From Bacillota bacterium (GTDB lineage Bacteria; Bacillota; Clostridia; Oscillospirales; Ruminococcaceae), in assembly GCA_023440965.1 (NCBI GenBank), contig JAEZRC010000004.1:62001-126000 (forward strand): DNA of 64,000 nt, in the 5' to 3' direction. The translations under genes and the position numbers were made by a program. Every line of letters begins with the position of its first letter. Within the stretch, counting starts at the first letter, position 1. Below, piece by piece: positions 16,210-24,426 of the stretch. The notes under the pieces were generated by a model. It had not been told where the DNA came from. It did not search any database and was given only the letters and a program-made list of their open reading frames with translations.

Positions 16210-16788
16210 ATGGATACCTTTGAAAAATTTCTGACACCTAATATGTTATCGCTCACAGATTCCTACGCGGTTAAAATTCTCATTTGCTATTTTCTAAATG
16301 AAATTGACAGACCTGTTACACCTGTTCAGCTTACTGAAATTGCGACCTCAGACGGAATACTGAATTACTTCTATTATACAGAAGCTATCAATTCAATGCT
16401 TGAAGCTAAAACTATTGAATTAAAAAACGTTGAAGGCGTTAACTATTATTTTCTCACTGAAATGGGTAAGGCTGGTGCTGAATCATTCAAGACGATAGTA
16501 CCAAAATCATTCCGCGATAAGATATTATCTGCTGGATTAAAGCTTTTTTCAAAACTGAAAATTGAGCACGATGTAAAATGTGAAATATCTAAGCTTAAAA
16601 AAGGCTACAGCGTTTCATGTATCTGCAATGATAATGACATAATTCTTATGGATATGAAGCTTTTTGCTCCTGATGAAGAGCAAGCTATTTTAATTAAAGA
16701 AAAAATTATGCTGAACCCAACAGAGTTTTATGGCAAGGTTTTGAATTATGCTCTAGATAATGAACAATATGTTCCTCTAATAAATTAG
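16210..16788 (+). CDS. DUF4364 family protein, probable winged-helix protein
   Basis: 192 residues. The N-terminal ~80 residues (SLTDSYAVKILICYFLNEIDRPVTPVQLTEIATSDGI and on) look like a winged helix domain with a wing ending NYYFLTEMGKAG; this is the form of DUF4364 proteins of Clostridia as I remember them. The C-terminal part has alternating strands and no motif I know. The start is the ATG after AAGGAGATTTTA, 10 bp after aroC, so it is the last gene of the shikimate operon and ends at a terminator. It might be a regulator, but no target is evident. Confidence 0.75.
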   Translation: MDTFEKFLTPNMLSLTDSYAVKILICYFLNEIDRPVTPVQLTEIATSDGILNYFYYTEAINSMLEAKTIELKNVEGVNYYFLTEMGKAGAESFKTIVPKSFRDKILSAGLKLFSKLKIEHDVKCEISKLKKGYSVSCICNDNDIILMDMKLFAPDEEQAILIKEKIMLNPTEFYGKVLNYALDNEQYVPLIN

Positions 16789-16794
16789 AAAAAC

Positions 16795-16826
16795 ACCGGT
16801 GATTTTATAATTACCGGTTATTTTTT
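16795..16826 (+). terminator. Terminator of the shikimate operon
   Basis: Arms ACCGGTGATT (16795-16804) and AATTACCGGT (16809-16818) form a 10-bp stem with one G-U and a 4-nt loop, followed by TATTTTTT. Confidence 0.85.
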
Positions 16827-16882
16827 GGTTACAATAAGTATTAATTTTATTAATTTTAGTAGAAAATTAATAAATACTGTGT

Positions 16883-16888
16883 TATAAT
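16883..16888 (+). promoter_or_regulatory. Likely -10 element for the ymfF-ymfH-lgt-folD unit
   Basis: TATAAT preceded by TGT (extended -10), 38 bp before the ymfF-like ATG. No good -35 sequence is present at 16-18 bp spacing, so this is a partial promoter call. Confidence 0.45.
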
Positions 16889-16925
16889 ATTTTGGTAATG
16901 CACTATAGGTAAAGGAGTTGTTTTA

Positions 16926-18206
16926 ATGGCAATCAACCTCAGTGAACAGAAAATTTCTGACGGAATTCGCTTTACAACAATAATAGATAAAAAATTTAAA
17001 AGTAATTTTATAATGATAAGGTTTATTACAAAGCTTGACGAGCTTTCAGCATCAGAAAATGCACTTGTTCCGAATCTTCTTATTACTTCAAATGAAAAAT
17101 ACAGAACAAGAACAGAACTCACTACAAAGCTTTCAAGCCTCTATGGCTCAAATCTTTCAACGATAAACCATAAGCTTGCTGATAATCAGGTCGTTGGTAT
17201 CGCTGCAAGCTGTATCTGTGATGCTTATTCTCTTGAAGGGGAAAAGGTCACAGGAGAAGTAACAGATATTCTTCTTGATTGTATTTTCAAACCTATTGTT
17301 GAGGATGACGGTTTTGCTAAAAAGGATTTTGAAATCAGAAAGCAAGAGCTTATTGACGGTATTGAAGCTGAAATAAATGATAAGAGAACTTATGCAATAA
17401 TCCGTGCTAATACTACTATTTATAAGAATGAGCCTTCAGCAATTACCGCTTATGGTAATAAAAATGGTGCTCAAAAGCTCACACCGCAGATGACATATAA
17501 TGCCTATAAAGAGCTTTTGAAAACTGCTCAGATTGAAATTATGTTTGTTGGTGGCGAAGAAAATACTGACGCTATTAACAAAATAAAGAACGCATTCTCT
17601 TCATTAGAGAGAAGCTTTACTCCGAATAGCTTTGTTTGTCTTAGCACAATTAAAGCTAAGCCTGTTGAAGTAGTTGAAGATATGGATGTCAACCAGTGCA
17701 AGATGGTTATGGCATTCAAGAGTGATTACAAGAGCACTTATGTAAACCGTCTTATGACAACAATGCTCGGCGGCACAGCCTTTTCAAAACTTTTTACAAA
17801 TGTCCGCGAGAAGTACAGCCTATGTTATTACTGTGCTGCAGGATTTGTTGAGGGCAAGGGAGTTATGATTGTCGATAGCGGTGTCGAATATGGAAACATC
17901 CCAAAAGCTAAGGAAGAAATTCAAAATCAGATTAACTCACTCGCAACAGGTGACTTTACTGATGATGAAATGAATAATGCAGTATTAAGTATTGCTGGCG
18001 ACTATAAGTCAAACTACGATTCAACAAACGATATTGCAGCGTGGTATTTTATCCAGTCGATAAGAGGGGATAATTATTCACCTGAACAGGCAATTAAAGC
18101 CTTGAAGAATGTAACCCGTGAAGAAATTATTCAAGCAGCCGTTGCTTTGAAGCTTGATACTATTTATATTATGAAAGGCTCTGAAAGCCAGGAGGTCGAA
18201 GAGTAA
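16926..18206 (+). CDS. ymfF: M16-peptidase-fold protein, YmfF-like (no zinc motif)
   Basis: 426 residues with the two-domain M16 (insulinase-like) fold but no HxxEH zinc-binding motif. At the place where it should be, the sequence reads ALVPNLLITSNEKYRTRTEL. Inactive M16 partners usually pair with an active one, and the next gene supplies it. In B. subtilis the YmfF-YmfH pair is linked with processing of elongation factor P 5-aminopentanol modification. AAAGGAG lies before the ATG. The stop codon shares its last base with the next ATG, implying equal production of both subunits. Confidence 0.85.
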   Translation: MAINLSEQKISDGIRFTTIIDKKFKSNFIMIRFITKLDELSASENALVPNLLITSNEKYRTRTELTTKLSSLYGSNLSTINHKLADNQVVGIAASCICDAYSLEGEKVTGEVTDILLDCIFKPIVEDDGFAKKDFEIRKQELIDGIEAEINDKRTYAIIRANTTIYKNEPSAITAYGNKNGAQKLTPQMTYNAYKELLKTAQIEIMFVGGEENTDAINKIKNAFSSLERSFTPNSFVCLSTIKAKPVEVVEDMDVNQCKMVMAFKSDYKSTYVNRLMTTMLGGTAFSKLFTNVREKYSLCYYCAAGFVEGKGVMIVDSGVEYGNIPKAKEEIQNQINSLATGDFTDDEMNNAVLSIAGDYKSNYDSTNDIAAWYFIQSIRGDNYSPEQAIKALKNVTREEIIQAAVALKLDTIYIMKGSESQEVEE

Positions 18207-19480
18207 TGGAAAAGAAAATAATAAAAAGTGACAGAGCGGGCGAACAATACTATAAAATTTCTCATCCATCGGGACTTGATATTCTTGTATGGGAAATGGA
18301 CGGCTTTTCGACAACAGAAGCCCTCTTCGGTACAAAATACGGTTCAATAAATACAAGATTCAAGACAAATAAAGAGAACGACTTTGTTGACGTTCCTGAA
18401 GGAATCGCGCATTTTTTAGAGCATAAGCTTTTTGAAAATGAAGATTGTGATGTTTTTGAGCTTTATGCAAAAACAGGCGCAAACGCAAACGCGTATACTA
18501 GCTTTGATAAGACCTGTTATCTTTTCAGCTGTAGTGAAAATTATAAGGATTCACTTGAAATTCTTCTTTCATTTGTTCAGAAGCCTTATTTTACAGATGC
18601 AACAGTTCAAAAGGAGCAAGGCATTATCGGGCAGGAAATTAGAATGTGCGACGATAACCCTGACTGGCGAGTTTTCTTTAATCTTTTAAATGCTTTATAT
18701 GTAAATCACCCTGTAAAAATTGATATTGCTGGTACAGTTGAAAGTATAGCAAAGATTGATGCTGAGCTTCTTTACCGATGCTATCACACTTTCTATAATC
18801 TTAACAATATGGTGCTTTCAATCGCTGGTAATGTTAAGGTTGATGAAGTACTTGAAGTTGCTGACAAATACCTTAAGCCTTGTGAAGATATTATGCTTGA
18901 AACTGCTTTTAAGGACGAGCCGTTTACAATCAATAAGTCTAAAATTGAACAAAAGCTCCCCGTAGGAACTCCATTGTTCAATATCGGATTTAAGGCTAAG
19001 CCAATGAGTGGAAAAGAACTTGTAAAAGCTGAAATGGTTGCAAGCATTGCACTATCACTTCTTGCTGGTTCAACATCGCAATTATATAAAGAAATGACAG
19101 AGGATGGACTTATCAATTCAAGCTTTACTTCTGAGGTTTTCACAGGTGATGGATTCTTTACCAACATTCTTGGCGGTGAATCAAAAGACCCTAATGAGGT
19201 TTTCGCAAGAATTAAGAAGGAAATAGAAAAAGCAAAATCAGAAGGCTTAGATAAAGTCAGATTTGAAATAGTTAAGAAATCCAAGTATGGACAATTAATC
19301 AGAAGCTTCAATAATGTTGAAGCTTGTGCATCATTAATGCTCAATTCACATTTTGTCGGTGTGGACGCATTTGAAACTGTGGAAATTCTTGCGGCAATAA
19401 CATTTGAAGATGTACAGAACTCTCTTTCAGACTTTTTTGACGCTTCAAAAGCTGCAATTTCAATAATTAAAGCTAATTAG
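18206..19480 (+). CDS. ymfH: M16 zinc peptidase, YmfH-like
   Basis: 424 residues with an intact inverted zinc motif: His69, Glu72 and His73 in GIAHFLEHKLFEN. The downstream Glu ligand region (about 75 residues on) is present as a Glu-rich helix. It would form a heterodimer with the preceding inactive subunit. In B. subtilis these genes sit beside ymfI, an SDR reductase in elongation factor P modification. Here no ymfI is adjacent, though an SDR gene exists at 1921. GGAGG for its translation is inside the end of the preceding gene. The substrate is unknown. Confidence 0.87.
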   Translation: MEKKIIKSDRAGEQYYKISHPSGLDILVWEMDGFSTTEALFGTKYGSINTRFKTNKENDFVDVPEGIAHFLEHKLFENEDCDVFELYAKTGANANAYTSFDKTCYLFSCSENYKDSLEILLSFVQKPYFTDATVQKEQGIIGQEIRMCDDNPDWRVFFNLLNALYVNHPVKIDIAGTVESIAKIDAELLYRCYHTFYNLNNMVLSIAGNVKVDEVLEVADKYLKPCEDIMLETAFKDEPFTINKSKIEQKLPVGTPLFNIGFKAKPMSGKELVKAEMVASIALSLLAGSTSQLYKEMTEDGLINSSFTSEVFTGDGFFTNILGGESKDPNEVFARIKKEIEKAKSEGLDKVRFEIVKKSKYGQLIRSFNNVEACASLMLNSHFVGVDAFETVEILAAITFEDVQNSLSDFFDASKAAISIIKAN

Positions 19481-19492
19481 AAGGAGAAGATT

Positions 19493-20701
19493 ATGACAGA
19501 CAAATTGGTTCAGAATATACAGGACAATACAGACCGTGTCTTTTTTCCGTTCCTTGGTAAGGACAATATCTTCACAAACGGAATCAAGATTGACAAAACT
19601 TTTTTAAGAATAGGCAACTTTGAAATCTATTGGTATGGTTTCCTTATTGCACTCGGTGCATTGCTTGCAATGATATTCTGCTTTAAGATAATGAAAAAGT
19701 TCGGCATAAATCCTGATAAGGCAGTTGATTCAGTTATATTTGGCTTCGTTGGAGCTGTAATCGGCGCAAGACTCTATTTCGTTCTTTTTTCATGGAACAA
19801 TTATGTTTCAGACGGAAAGTTCCAGTTCAAGGATGCAATAAACATTCGTGATGGTGGACTTGCAGTATACGGTGGTATAATTGCTGCATTAATAGTTGGC
19901 GGATTGGTTACAAAGCACAATAAAATAAGAATTTCTGCAATGTTTGATGTAGCAGCTTTCGGACTTCTTATTGGTCAGGCAATCGGCCGTTGGGGTAATT
20001 TCTTTAATCAGGAAGCTTACGGTTCAGTAACAAAACTTCCTTGGGGAATGACAAGTAATAAGATTATGAACGAAGTTGCTTCTAAATTCCCATCTACACC
20101 TATTCAGGACCTTGTTGTACATCCTTGCTTTCTATATGAATCATTATGGTGTATATTAGGCTTCATTCTTTTGAATATTTATCGTAAACACAGAAAGTTT
20201 GACGGCGAAATATTCCTTATGTATGTCGGTTGGTACGGACTTGGCAGAGCAGTCATTGAAGGCTTGAGAACAGATAGCCTAATGATTGGTGATTATATCA
20301 GAGTGTCACAGATGCTCGCTATTGCTTGTGTTATTATATCAGTTGCTGCAATTGCTATTAACAGATTGAGAGTTAAAGATTCAGGGAACTATCAGTTCTA
20401 TTATGAAACTGACATTTCAAAGAAAATGATTGAAGATTACGATAATCCACCAGCAAAAAAGGAAAAGAACAAGATTGACAAGGATCTTACTAAAGTAATT
20501 GATAACGCTTTTGATGATGAAAAGTCAGATGAAGAAAATTCAAAAGACGAAAAAATCGATGACGATGAAGTCAACATGAAGGTTCTCACAAGTAATATCG
20601 ATAATGGTGCTGATGACGATGATGATACTGACTATGGTGATAATGTAGAAGATAATACTGATGATGATTTTGATGATGACGGAGATGATATAGATGAGTA
20701 A
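19493..20701 (+). CDS. lgt: Prolipoprotein diacylglyceryl transferase with long acidic C-terminal tail
   Basis: First enzyme of lipoprotein maturation: moves diacylglycerol from phosphatidylglycerol to the lipobox Cys. 402 residues with several membrane helices. The Lgt signature IGRWGNFFNQEAYG is at 164-177. RDGGLAVYGG stands where enterobacteria have the HGG motif. The enzyme core ends near residue 290. The remainder is a charged cytoplasmic-type tail, and of the last 63 residues 32 are Asp or Glu. Ordinary Lgt proteins of about 270-290 residues lack this. AAGGAG precedes the ATG. It overlaps folD by 8 bp. Confidence 0.93.
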   Translation: MTDKLVQNIQDNTDRVFFPFLGKDNIFTNGIKIDKTFLRIGNFEIYWYGFLIALGALLAMIFCFKIMKKFGINPDKAVDSVIFGFVGAVIGARLYFVLFSWNNYVSDGKFQFKDAINIRDGGLAVYGGIIAALIVGGLVTKHNKIRISAMFDVAAFGLLIGQAIGRWGNFFNQEAYGSVTKLPWGMTSNKIMNEVASKFPSTPIQDLVVHPCFLYESLWCILGFILLNIYRKHRKFDGEIFLMYVGWYGLGRAVIEGLRTDSLMIGDYIRVSQMLAIACVIISVAAIAINRLRVKDSGNYQFYYETDISKKMIEDYDNPPAKKEKNKIDKDLTKVIDNAFDDEKSDEENSKDEKIDDDEVNMKVLTSNIDNGADDDDDTDYGDNVEDNTDDDFDDDGDDIDE

Positions 20702-21548
20702 TATAATTAGCGGCAAAGAGGTTTCTGCTAATGTAAAAGCCGAAATTAAAAAAGAAGTCGCTGTACTTAAAGAAAAGAACATTGAGGTTGGACTTGCTGT
20801 AATTATCGTCGGTGATGACCCTGCATCAAGAGTTTATGTAAACGGTAAGAAAAAGGATTGTGAGGAAGTTGGAATAGCTTCTTATGAATATGCTTTGCCG
20901 GCAGACACTACTCAAAAAGAGCTTATGGAGCTTGTTGAAACTCTCAATAATGACGAAAAAGTTGACGGAATTCTATGTCAGCTTCCAATCCCAAAGCACC
21001 TTGACGAAAAGGAAATACTTAATGCAATAAATCCCGAAAAAGATGTTGATGCATTTCATCCTATAAATGTGGGGAAGATAATGATCGGGGATTATAATTT
21101 TCTACCTTGCACACCTGCCGGAGTTATGGAGATGATTAAAAGCACAGGCATTTCAATTTCGGGCAAGGAATGTGTAGTTGTTGGAAGAAGTAATATTGTT
21201 GGTAAGCCAATGTCAATGCTTTTGCTTCACCAGAGTGGTACAGTTACAATTTGCCACTCAAAGACAAAGGATTTAAAAGCAGCTTGCAAGAGAGCTGATA
21301 TCCTTATTGCAGCAGTTGGCGTTCCAAACCTTATCACTGCTGATATGGTTAAAGAGGGTGCAGTTGTTATTGACGTCGGCATGAACAGACTGGATAACGG
21401 AAAGCTTTGCGGAGATGTTGACTTTGAAAATGTCAAGGAGGTTGCGGGATATATTACTCCTGTTCCTGGCGGAGTCGGCTTAATGACAAGAGCTATGCTT
21501 TTGCAGAATACATTGACATCAGCTAAAATCAAAAATGGATTGAAATAG
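20694..21548 (+). CDS. folD: Bifunctional methylenetetrahydrofolate dehydrogenase/cyclohydrolase
   Basis: Interconverts 5,10-methylene- and 10-formyl-tetrahydrofolate with NADP+. 284 residues, normal size. I see SRVYVNGKKKDCEEVGI (Tyr and catalytic Lys), DGILCQLPIPKH, GRSNIVGKPMSMLLL (cofactor loop) and TPVPGGVGLMTRAMLLQNT, where Leu replaces the Pro of the usual GPMT. The ATG lies in the acidic-tail codons of lgt, so no separate promoter is needed. The protein's one-carbon product also feeds TrmFO, encoded at 46319. Confidence 0.95.
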   Translation: MSNIISGKEVSANVKAEIKKEVAVLKEKNIEVGLAVIIVGDDPASRVYVNGKKKDCEEVGIASYEYALPADTTQKELMELVETLNNDEKVDGILCQLPIPKHLDEKEILNAINPEKDVDAFHPINVGKIMIGDYNFLPCTPAGVMEMIKSTGISISGKECVVVGRSNIVGKPMSMLLLHQSGTVTICHSKTKDLKAACKRADILIAAVGVPNLITADMVKEGAVVIDVGMNRLDNGKLCGDVDFENVKEVAGYITPVPGGVGLMTRAMLLQNTLTSAKIKNGLK

Positions 21549-21568
21549 TAAAAAATCATTAAAACTAC

Positions 21569-21597
21569 TTTACAAATCAATGTAATTATGATAATAT
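21569..21597 (+). promoter_or_regulatory. Promoter of rpsO
   Basis: TTTACA (21569-21574), 17-bp spacer, TAATAT (21592-21597), giving a leader of about 95 nt before the rpsO ATG. Confidence 0.55.
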
Positions 21598-21608
21598 ATA
21601 GTAGTTAT

Positions 21609-21674
21609 GCCACGCACATGGCTTGCGGAGTAAGCCCGAAGGGGAAAATACCTGCCGTCTGCTATGACGAGGGC
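21609..21674 (+). promoter_or_regulatory. Structured rpsO leader, possible S15 autoregulation site
   Basis: GC-richer than the surroundings. GGCTT (21620-21624) can pair with AAGCC (21632-21636), and CGTC (21656-21659) with GACG (21666-21669). GCCA at 21609 can also compete for the TGGC overlapping the first hairpin. In several bacteria S15 represses its own mRNA by binding such a leader. No specific family was matched, so the role is inference. Confidence 0.45.
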
Positions 21675-21697
21675 AAATAAAACAAAGAGGTGTAAAT

Positions 21698-21988
21698 ATG
21701 CTTTTAAAAGATGAAAAAACAGCAGTAATCGAAGCTAACGCTACTCACGAAGGTGACACAGGGTCACCTGAAGTACAGATTGCAATTCTCACAAAGAGAA
21801 TAAACGATCTTACTGAGCACTTAAAGGTTCATAAGAAGGACCACCACTCAAGAAGAGGTCTTTTAAAGATGGTTGGTAAGAGAAGTAACCTTCTAAGATA
21901 TCTTTATAAGAAAGATATTGTTAGATTCCGTGCTACAATTGAAAAGCTTGGCATACGTAATACTATTGAAAAAACAAGCAAAAAGTAA
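21698..21988 (+). CDS. rpsO: 30S ribosomal protein S15
   Basis: 96 residues, slightly longer than the usual 88-89. The conserved DTGSPEVQIAILTKRINDL and HKKDHHSRRGLLKMVGKRSNLLRYL segments are intact; they contact 16S rRNA helices 20-22. The extra length is a basic C-terminal tail (NTIEKTSKK). AGAGGTG precedes the ATG. The stop codon lies in the loop of a 12-bp hairpin. Confidence 0.97.
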   Translation: MLLKDEKTAVIEANATHEGDTGSPEVQIAILTKRINDLTEHLKVHKKDHHSRRGLLKMVGKRSNLLRYLYKKDIVRFRATIEKLGIRNTIEKTSKK

Positions 21989-22000
21989 TTTTGCTTGTTT
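21972..22000 (+). terminator. Hairpin spanning the rpsO stop codon
   Basis: AAACAAGCAAAA (21972-21983) pairs perfectly with TTTTGCTTGTTT (21989-22000). The 5-nt loop contains the TAA stop. Only TTT ends the arm, so termination would be weak; it may instead protect the 3' end of rpsO mRNA. Confidence 0.7.
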
Positions 22001-22002
22001 GA

Positions 22003-22042
22003 CCAGAGGGCAGTCAGGGATTTTTTCCTTTCTGCCTTTTGG
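22003..22042 (+). terminator. Second hairpin after rpsO
   Basis: CCAGAGGGCAG (22003-22013) pairs with CTGCCTTTTGG (22032-22042) over 11 bp with two G-U pairs, and an inner AGGGA/TCCTT pairing extends it. No U tract follows, so it is probably an RNA processing or stability element rather than a simple terminator. Confidence 0.6.
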
Positions 22043-22066
22043 CATATTATTTTAAAAAGTAAAAAC

Positions 22067-22140
22067 GGTAGTAGATTTTTTTAGCATTAAATAGTGGGCC
22101 TTTATGTTAAGACTCAGTACTTATTGCTAAAGCTGCTACC
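22067..22140 (+). promoter_or_regulatory. Long stem-loop in the pnp leader
   Basis: GGTAGTAG (22067-22074) pairs with CTGCTACC (22133-22140), and TTAGCA (22081-22086) inside it with TGCTAA (22125-22130). It ends 11 nt before the pnp ribosome binding site. In E. coli a stem in this position is cut by RNase III and then degraded by PNPase to limit pnp expression. Whether that applies here is inference. Confidence 0.6.
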
Positions 22141-22163
22141 TATTAAAAAACAGGAGGTAGCTA

Positions 22164-24275
22164 ATGTTTAATAACTACAAAACATTCACAACAACATTTG
22201 CTGGCAGAGAACTAGTTGTAGAAACAGGTAAGACCTGTGAACTTTCAAACGGTTCATGCTGGGTTCGTTATGGTGAGACAGTTGTAATGGCAAACGTTGC
22301 AGCAAGTGCAAAGCCAAGAGAGGGTATTGATTTCTTCCCTCTATCAGTTGACTACGAAGAAAGATTATATTCTGTTGGTAAAATTCCAGGCTCTTTCATG
22401 AAGAGAGAGGGTAAGCCTTCAGAAAAAGCAATCCTTACTTCTCGTGTAGTTGACCGTCCTATAAGACCTTTATTTCCAAAGGATATGAGAAATGATGTAT
22501 CTGTTGTTATGACAGTTCTTGCCGTTGATCCTGACAATTCACCTGAAATTACAGGTATGATAGCAACATCAATCGCTTTGTCAATATCAGATATTCCTTG
22601 GAAAGGACCAATTGGTGGTATCAGTGTCGGACTTGTTGAAGGTGAGATTGTTCTTAACCCAACATTGGAGCAGAGAGAAAAGAACGACCTTAACTTAACT
22701 ATTGCTGCTTCTATGGAAAAAATCGTTATGATTGAAGCTGGTGCAAATCAGGTTCCTGACGATACAATGCTTGAAGCTATTGAAAAGGGTCATGAAGAAA
22801 TCAAAAAGATTGTTACATTTATCAGTGACATTCAAAAGGAAATCGGCAAGCCTAAGTTCACATTTGAATCACAGGAAATTCCTGAGGCTATCTTCAATGA
22901 GATTTATGCTTTCTGTGCTGATGATGTTAAGGTTGCACTTGACACTGACGATAAGAATGTCCGCGAATCAAGATTACAGCCAATCAAGGATGCAATCCAC
23001 GCTAAATTTGATGAAGCTTATGGTGATAAGCCAGGATTCCTTGATGAAGTTATATACAAGATTCAGAAGAAGATCGTCCGTAGATGGTTGCTTGATGAGG
23101 GCAAGCGTGTTGACGGAAGAAGTCTTGATCAGATTAGACCTCTTGCCGCTGAAGTTGGACTTCTTCCAAGAGTTCACGGTTCTGGACTTTTCACAAGAGG
23201 ACAGACACAGGTTCTTACTGTAGCAACACTCGGTCCTGTAAGTGACGCACAGAGAATTGACGGTATAGACGAAGAAGATACAAAGAGATATATGCACCAC
23301 TACAACTTCCCATCATATTCAGTTGGTGAAACAAGGCCTTCAAGAGGACCTGGACGTCGTGAAATCGGTCACGGTGCACTTGCTGAAAGAGCACTTGAGC
23401 CAGTTATCCCAAGCGTTGAGGAATTCCCATATGCTTTAAGACTTGTTTCTGAAGTTCTTTCTTCAAATGGTTCAACATCACAGGGTTCAATCTGTGGTTC
23501 AACACTTGCTCTTATGGATGCTGGTGTTCCAATAAAAGCTCCTGTTGCTGGAATTTCCTGCGGACTTATCACAGAAGGCGACCGTTGGATGACAATGGTT
23601 GATATTCAGGGACTTGAAGATTTCTATGGTGACATGGACTTTAAGGTTGGCGGTACTAAAGATGGTATCACAGCAATTCAGGTTGATATCAAAGTTGATG
23701 GTCTTACAATGGATATAATTAAGAACGCTTTTGAAACAACGAAAAAAGCTCGTTTCTATATTCTTGACGACATTATGCTTAAGGCAATTCCTGAGCCACG
23801 AGCTACAGTTGGTAAATATGCTCCAAAGATGTTGCAGACGAAGGTTCCTGTTGATAAGATTCGTGAGGTTATCGGTCAGGGCGGAAAGGTCATTCAGAAG
23901 ATTTCTGCTGACTGTGAAGTAAAGATTGATATTAGTGATGATGGAAATGTATTTATTTCAGGTGTGGATCTTGAAAAAGCAAATAAAGCACTTCAGATAG
24001 TAAAAACAATTGCTAACGATCCAGAGGTTGGCGCAATCTACAAGGGTAAGGTTGTCAGACTTATGAACTTCGGCGCATTTGTAGAAATTGCTCCAGGTAA
24101 GGACGGACTCGTTCATATATCAAAACTTGATAAGAATAGAGTTGAAAAGGTTGAAGATGTAGTTTCTGTTGGAGATGAAGTTATCGTAAAGGTAATGGAA
24201 ATTGACAATCAGGGAAGAATTAATCTTTCAAGAAAAGACGCTCTTGCGGATCTTGAAGCAAAGAATAACGCATAA
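22164..24275 (+). CDS. pnp: Polyribonucleotide nucleotidyltransferase (PNPase)
   Basis: Phosphorolytic 3'-5' exoribonuclease of mRNA turnover. 703 residues in the standard order: first RNase PH domain (about 10-140), helical linker, second RNase PH domain (about 310-540, with FTRGQTQVL and PRATVGKYAPKM at its end), KH domain near 560 (IREVIGQGGKVIQKI) and S1 domain near 622-690 (YKGKVVRLMNFGAFVEI). GGAGGT precedes the ATG. Gene order rpsO-pnp with intervening hairpins matches the arrangement known from many bacteria. Confidence 0.97.
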   Translation: MFNNYKTFTTTFAGRELVVETGKTCELSNGSCWVRYGETVVMANVAASAKPREGIDFFPLSVDYEERLYSVGKIPGSFMKREGKPSEKAILTSRVVDRPIRPLFPKDMRNDVSVVMTVLAVDPDNSPEITGMIATSIALSISDIPWKGPIGGISVGLVEGEIVLNPTLEQREKNDLNLTIAASMEKIVMIEAGANQVPDDTMLEAIEKGHEEIKKIVTFISDIQKEIGKPKFTFESQEIPEAIFNEIYAFCADDVKVALDTDDKNVRESRLQPIKDAIHAKFDEAYGDKPGFLDEVIYKIQKKIVRRWLLDEGKRVDGRSLDQIRPLAAEVGLLPRVHGSGLFTRGQTQVLTVATLGPVSDAQRIDGIDEEDTKRYMHHYNFPSYSVGETRPSRGPGRREIGHGALAERALEPVIPSVEEFPYALRLVSEVLSSNGSTSQGSICGSTLALMDAGVPIKAPVAGISCGLITEGDRWMTMVDIQGLEDFYGDMDFKVGGTKDGITAIQVDIKVDGLTMDIIKNAFETTKKARFYILDDIMLKAIPEPRATVGKYAPKMLQTKVPVDKIREVIGQGGKVIQKISADCEVKIDISDDGNVFISGVDLEKANKALQIVKTIANDPEVGAIYKGKVVRLMNFGAFVEIAPGKDGLVHISKLDKNRVEKVEDVVSVGDEVIVKVMEIDNQGRINLSRKDALADLEAKNNA

Positions 24276-24280
24276 TTTGA

Positions 24281-24306
24281 AAGGTGCTCGAAAGAGCACC
24301 TTTTTT
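24281..24306 (+). terminator. Terminator of pnp
   Basis: AAGGTGCTC stem closed by a GAAA tetraloop with GAGCACC, followed by TTTTTT. Confidence 0.92.
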
Positions 24307-24308
24307 AC

Positions 24309-24337
24309 TTGAAATAAGATATTTTTTAAGGTAAAAT
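24309..24337 (+). promoter_or_regulatory. Promoter of the small membrane protein-recD2-comF unit
   Basis: TTGAAA (24309-24314), 17-bp spacer, TAAAAT (24332-24337), immediately behind the pnp terminator and about 90 bp before the next ATG. A/T-tracts follow. Confidence 0.55.
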
Positions 24338-24426
24338 TAAAATAATAAAAAAAATCGGCTTTTTTACTCACGTTTTTTTTTTTCCAACATAAATTATATT
24401 AATATAATTTTTGAGGAGGAATAATT

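Noticed and set aside
18793..19344. A 183-codon minus-strand frame inside the ymfH-like gene
   Set aside because: Shadow of the coding strand; no start signals and no recognisable domain.
20535..20698. Tandem DNA repeat or CRISPR-like array in the GAT-rich segment
   Set aside because: It is in-frame coding sequence for the acidic tail of Lgt, with irregular units and no spacers.
22732..23223. A 163-codon plus-strand frame inside pnp in another reading frame
   Set aside because: Overlaps the PNPase coding region entirely and reads as Leu/Ser/Arg-rich noise.
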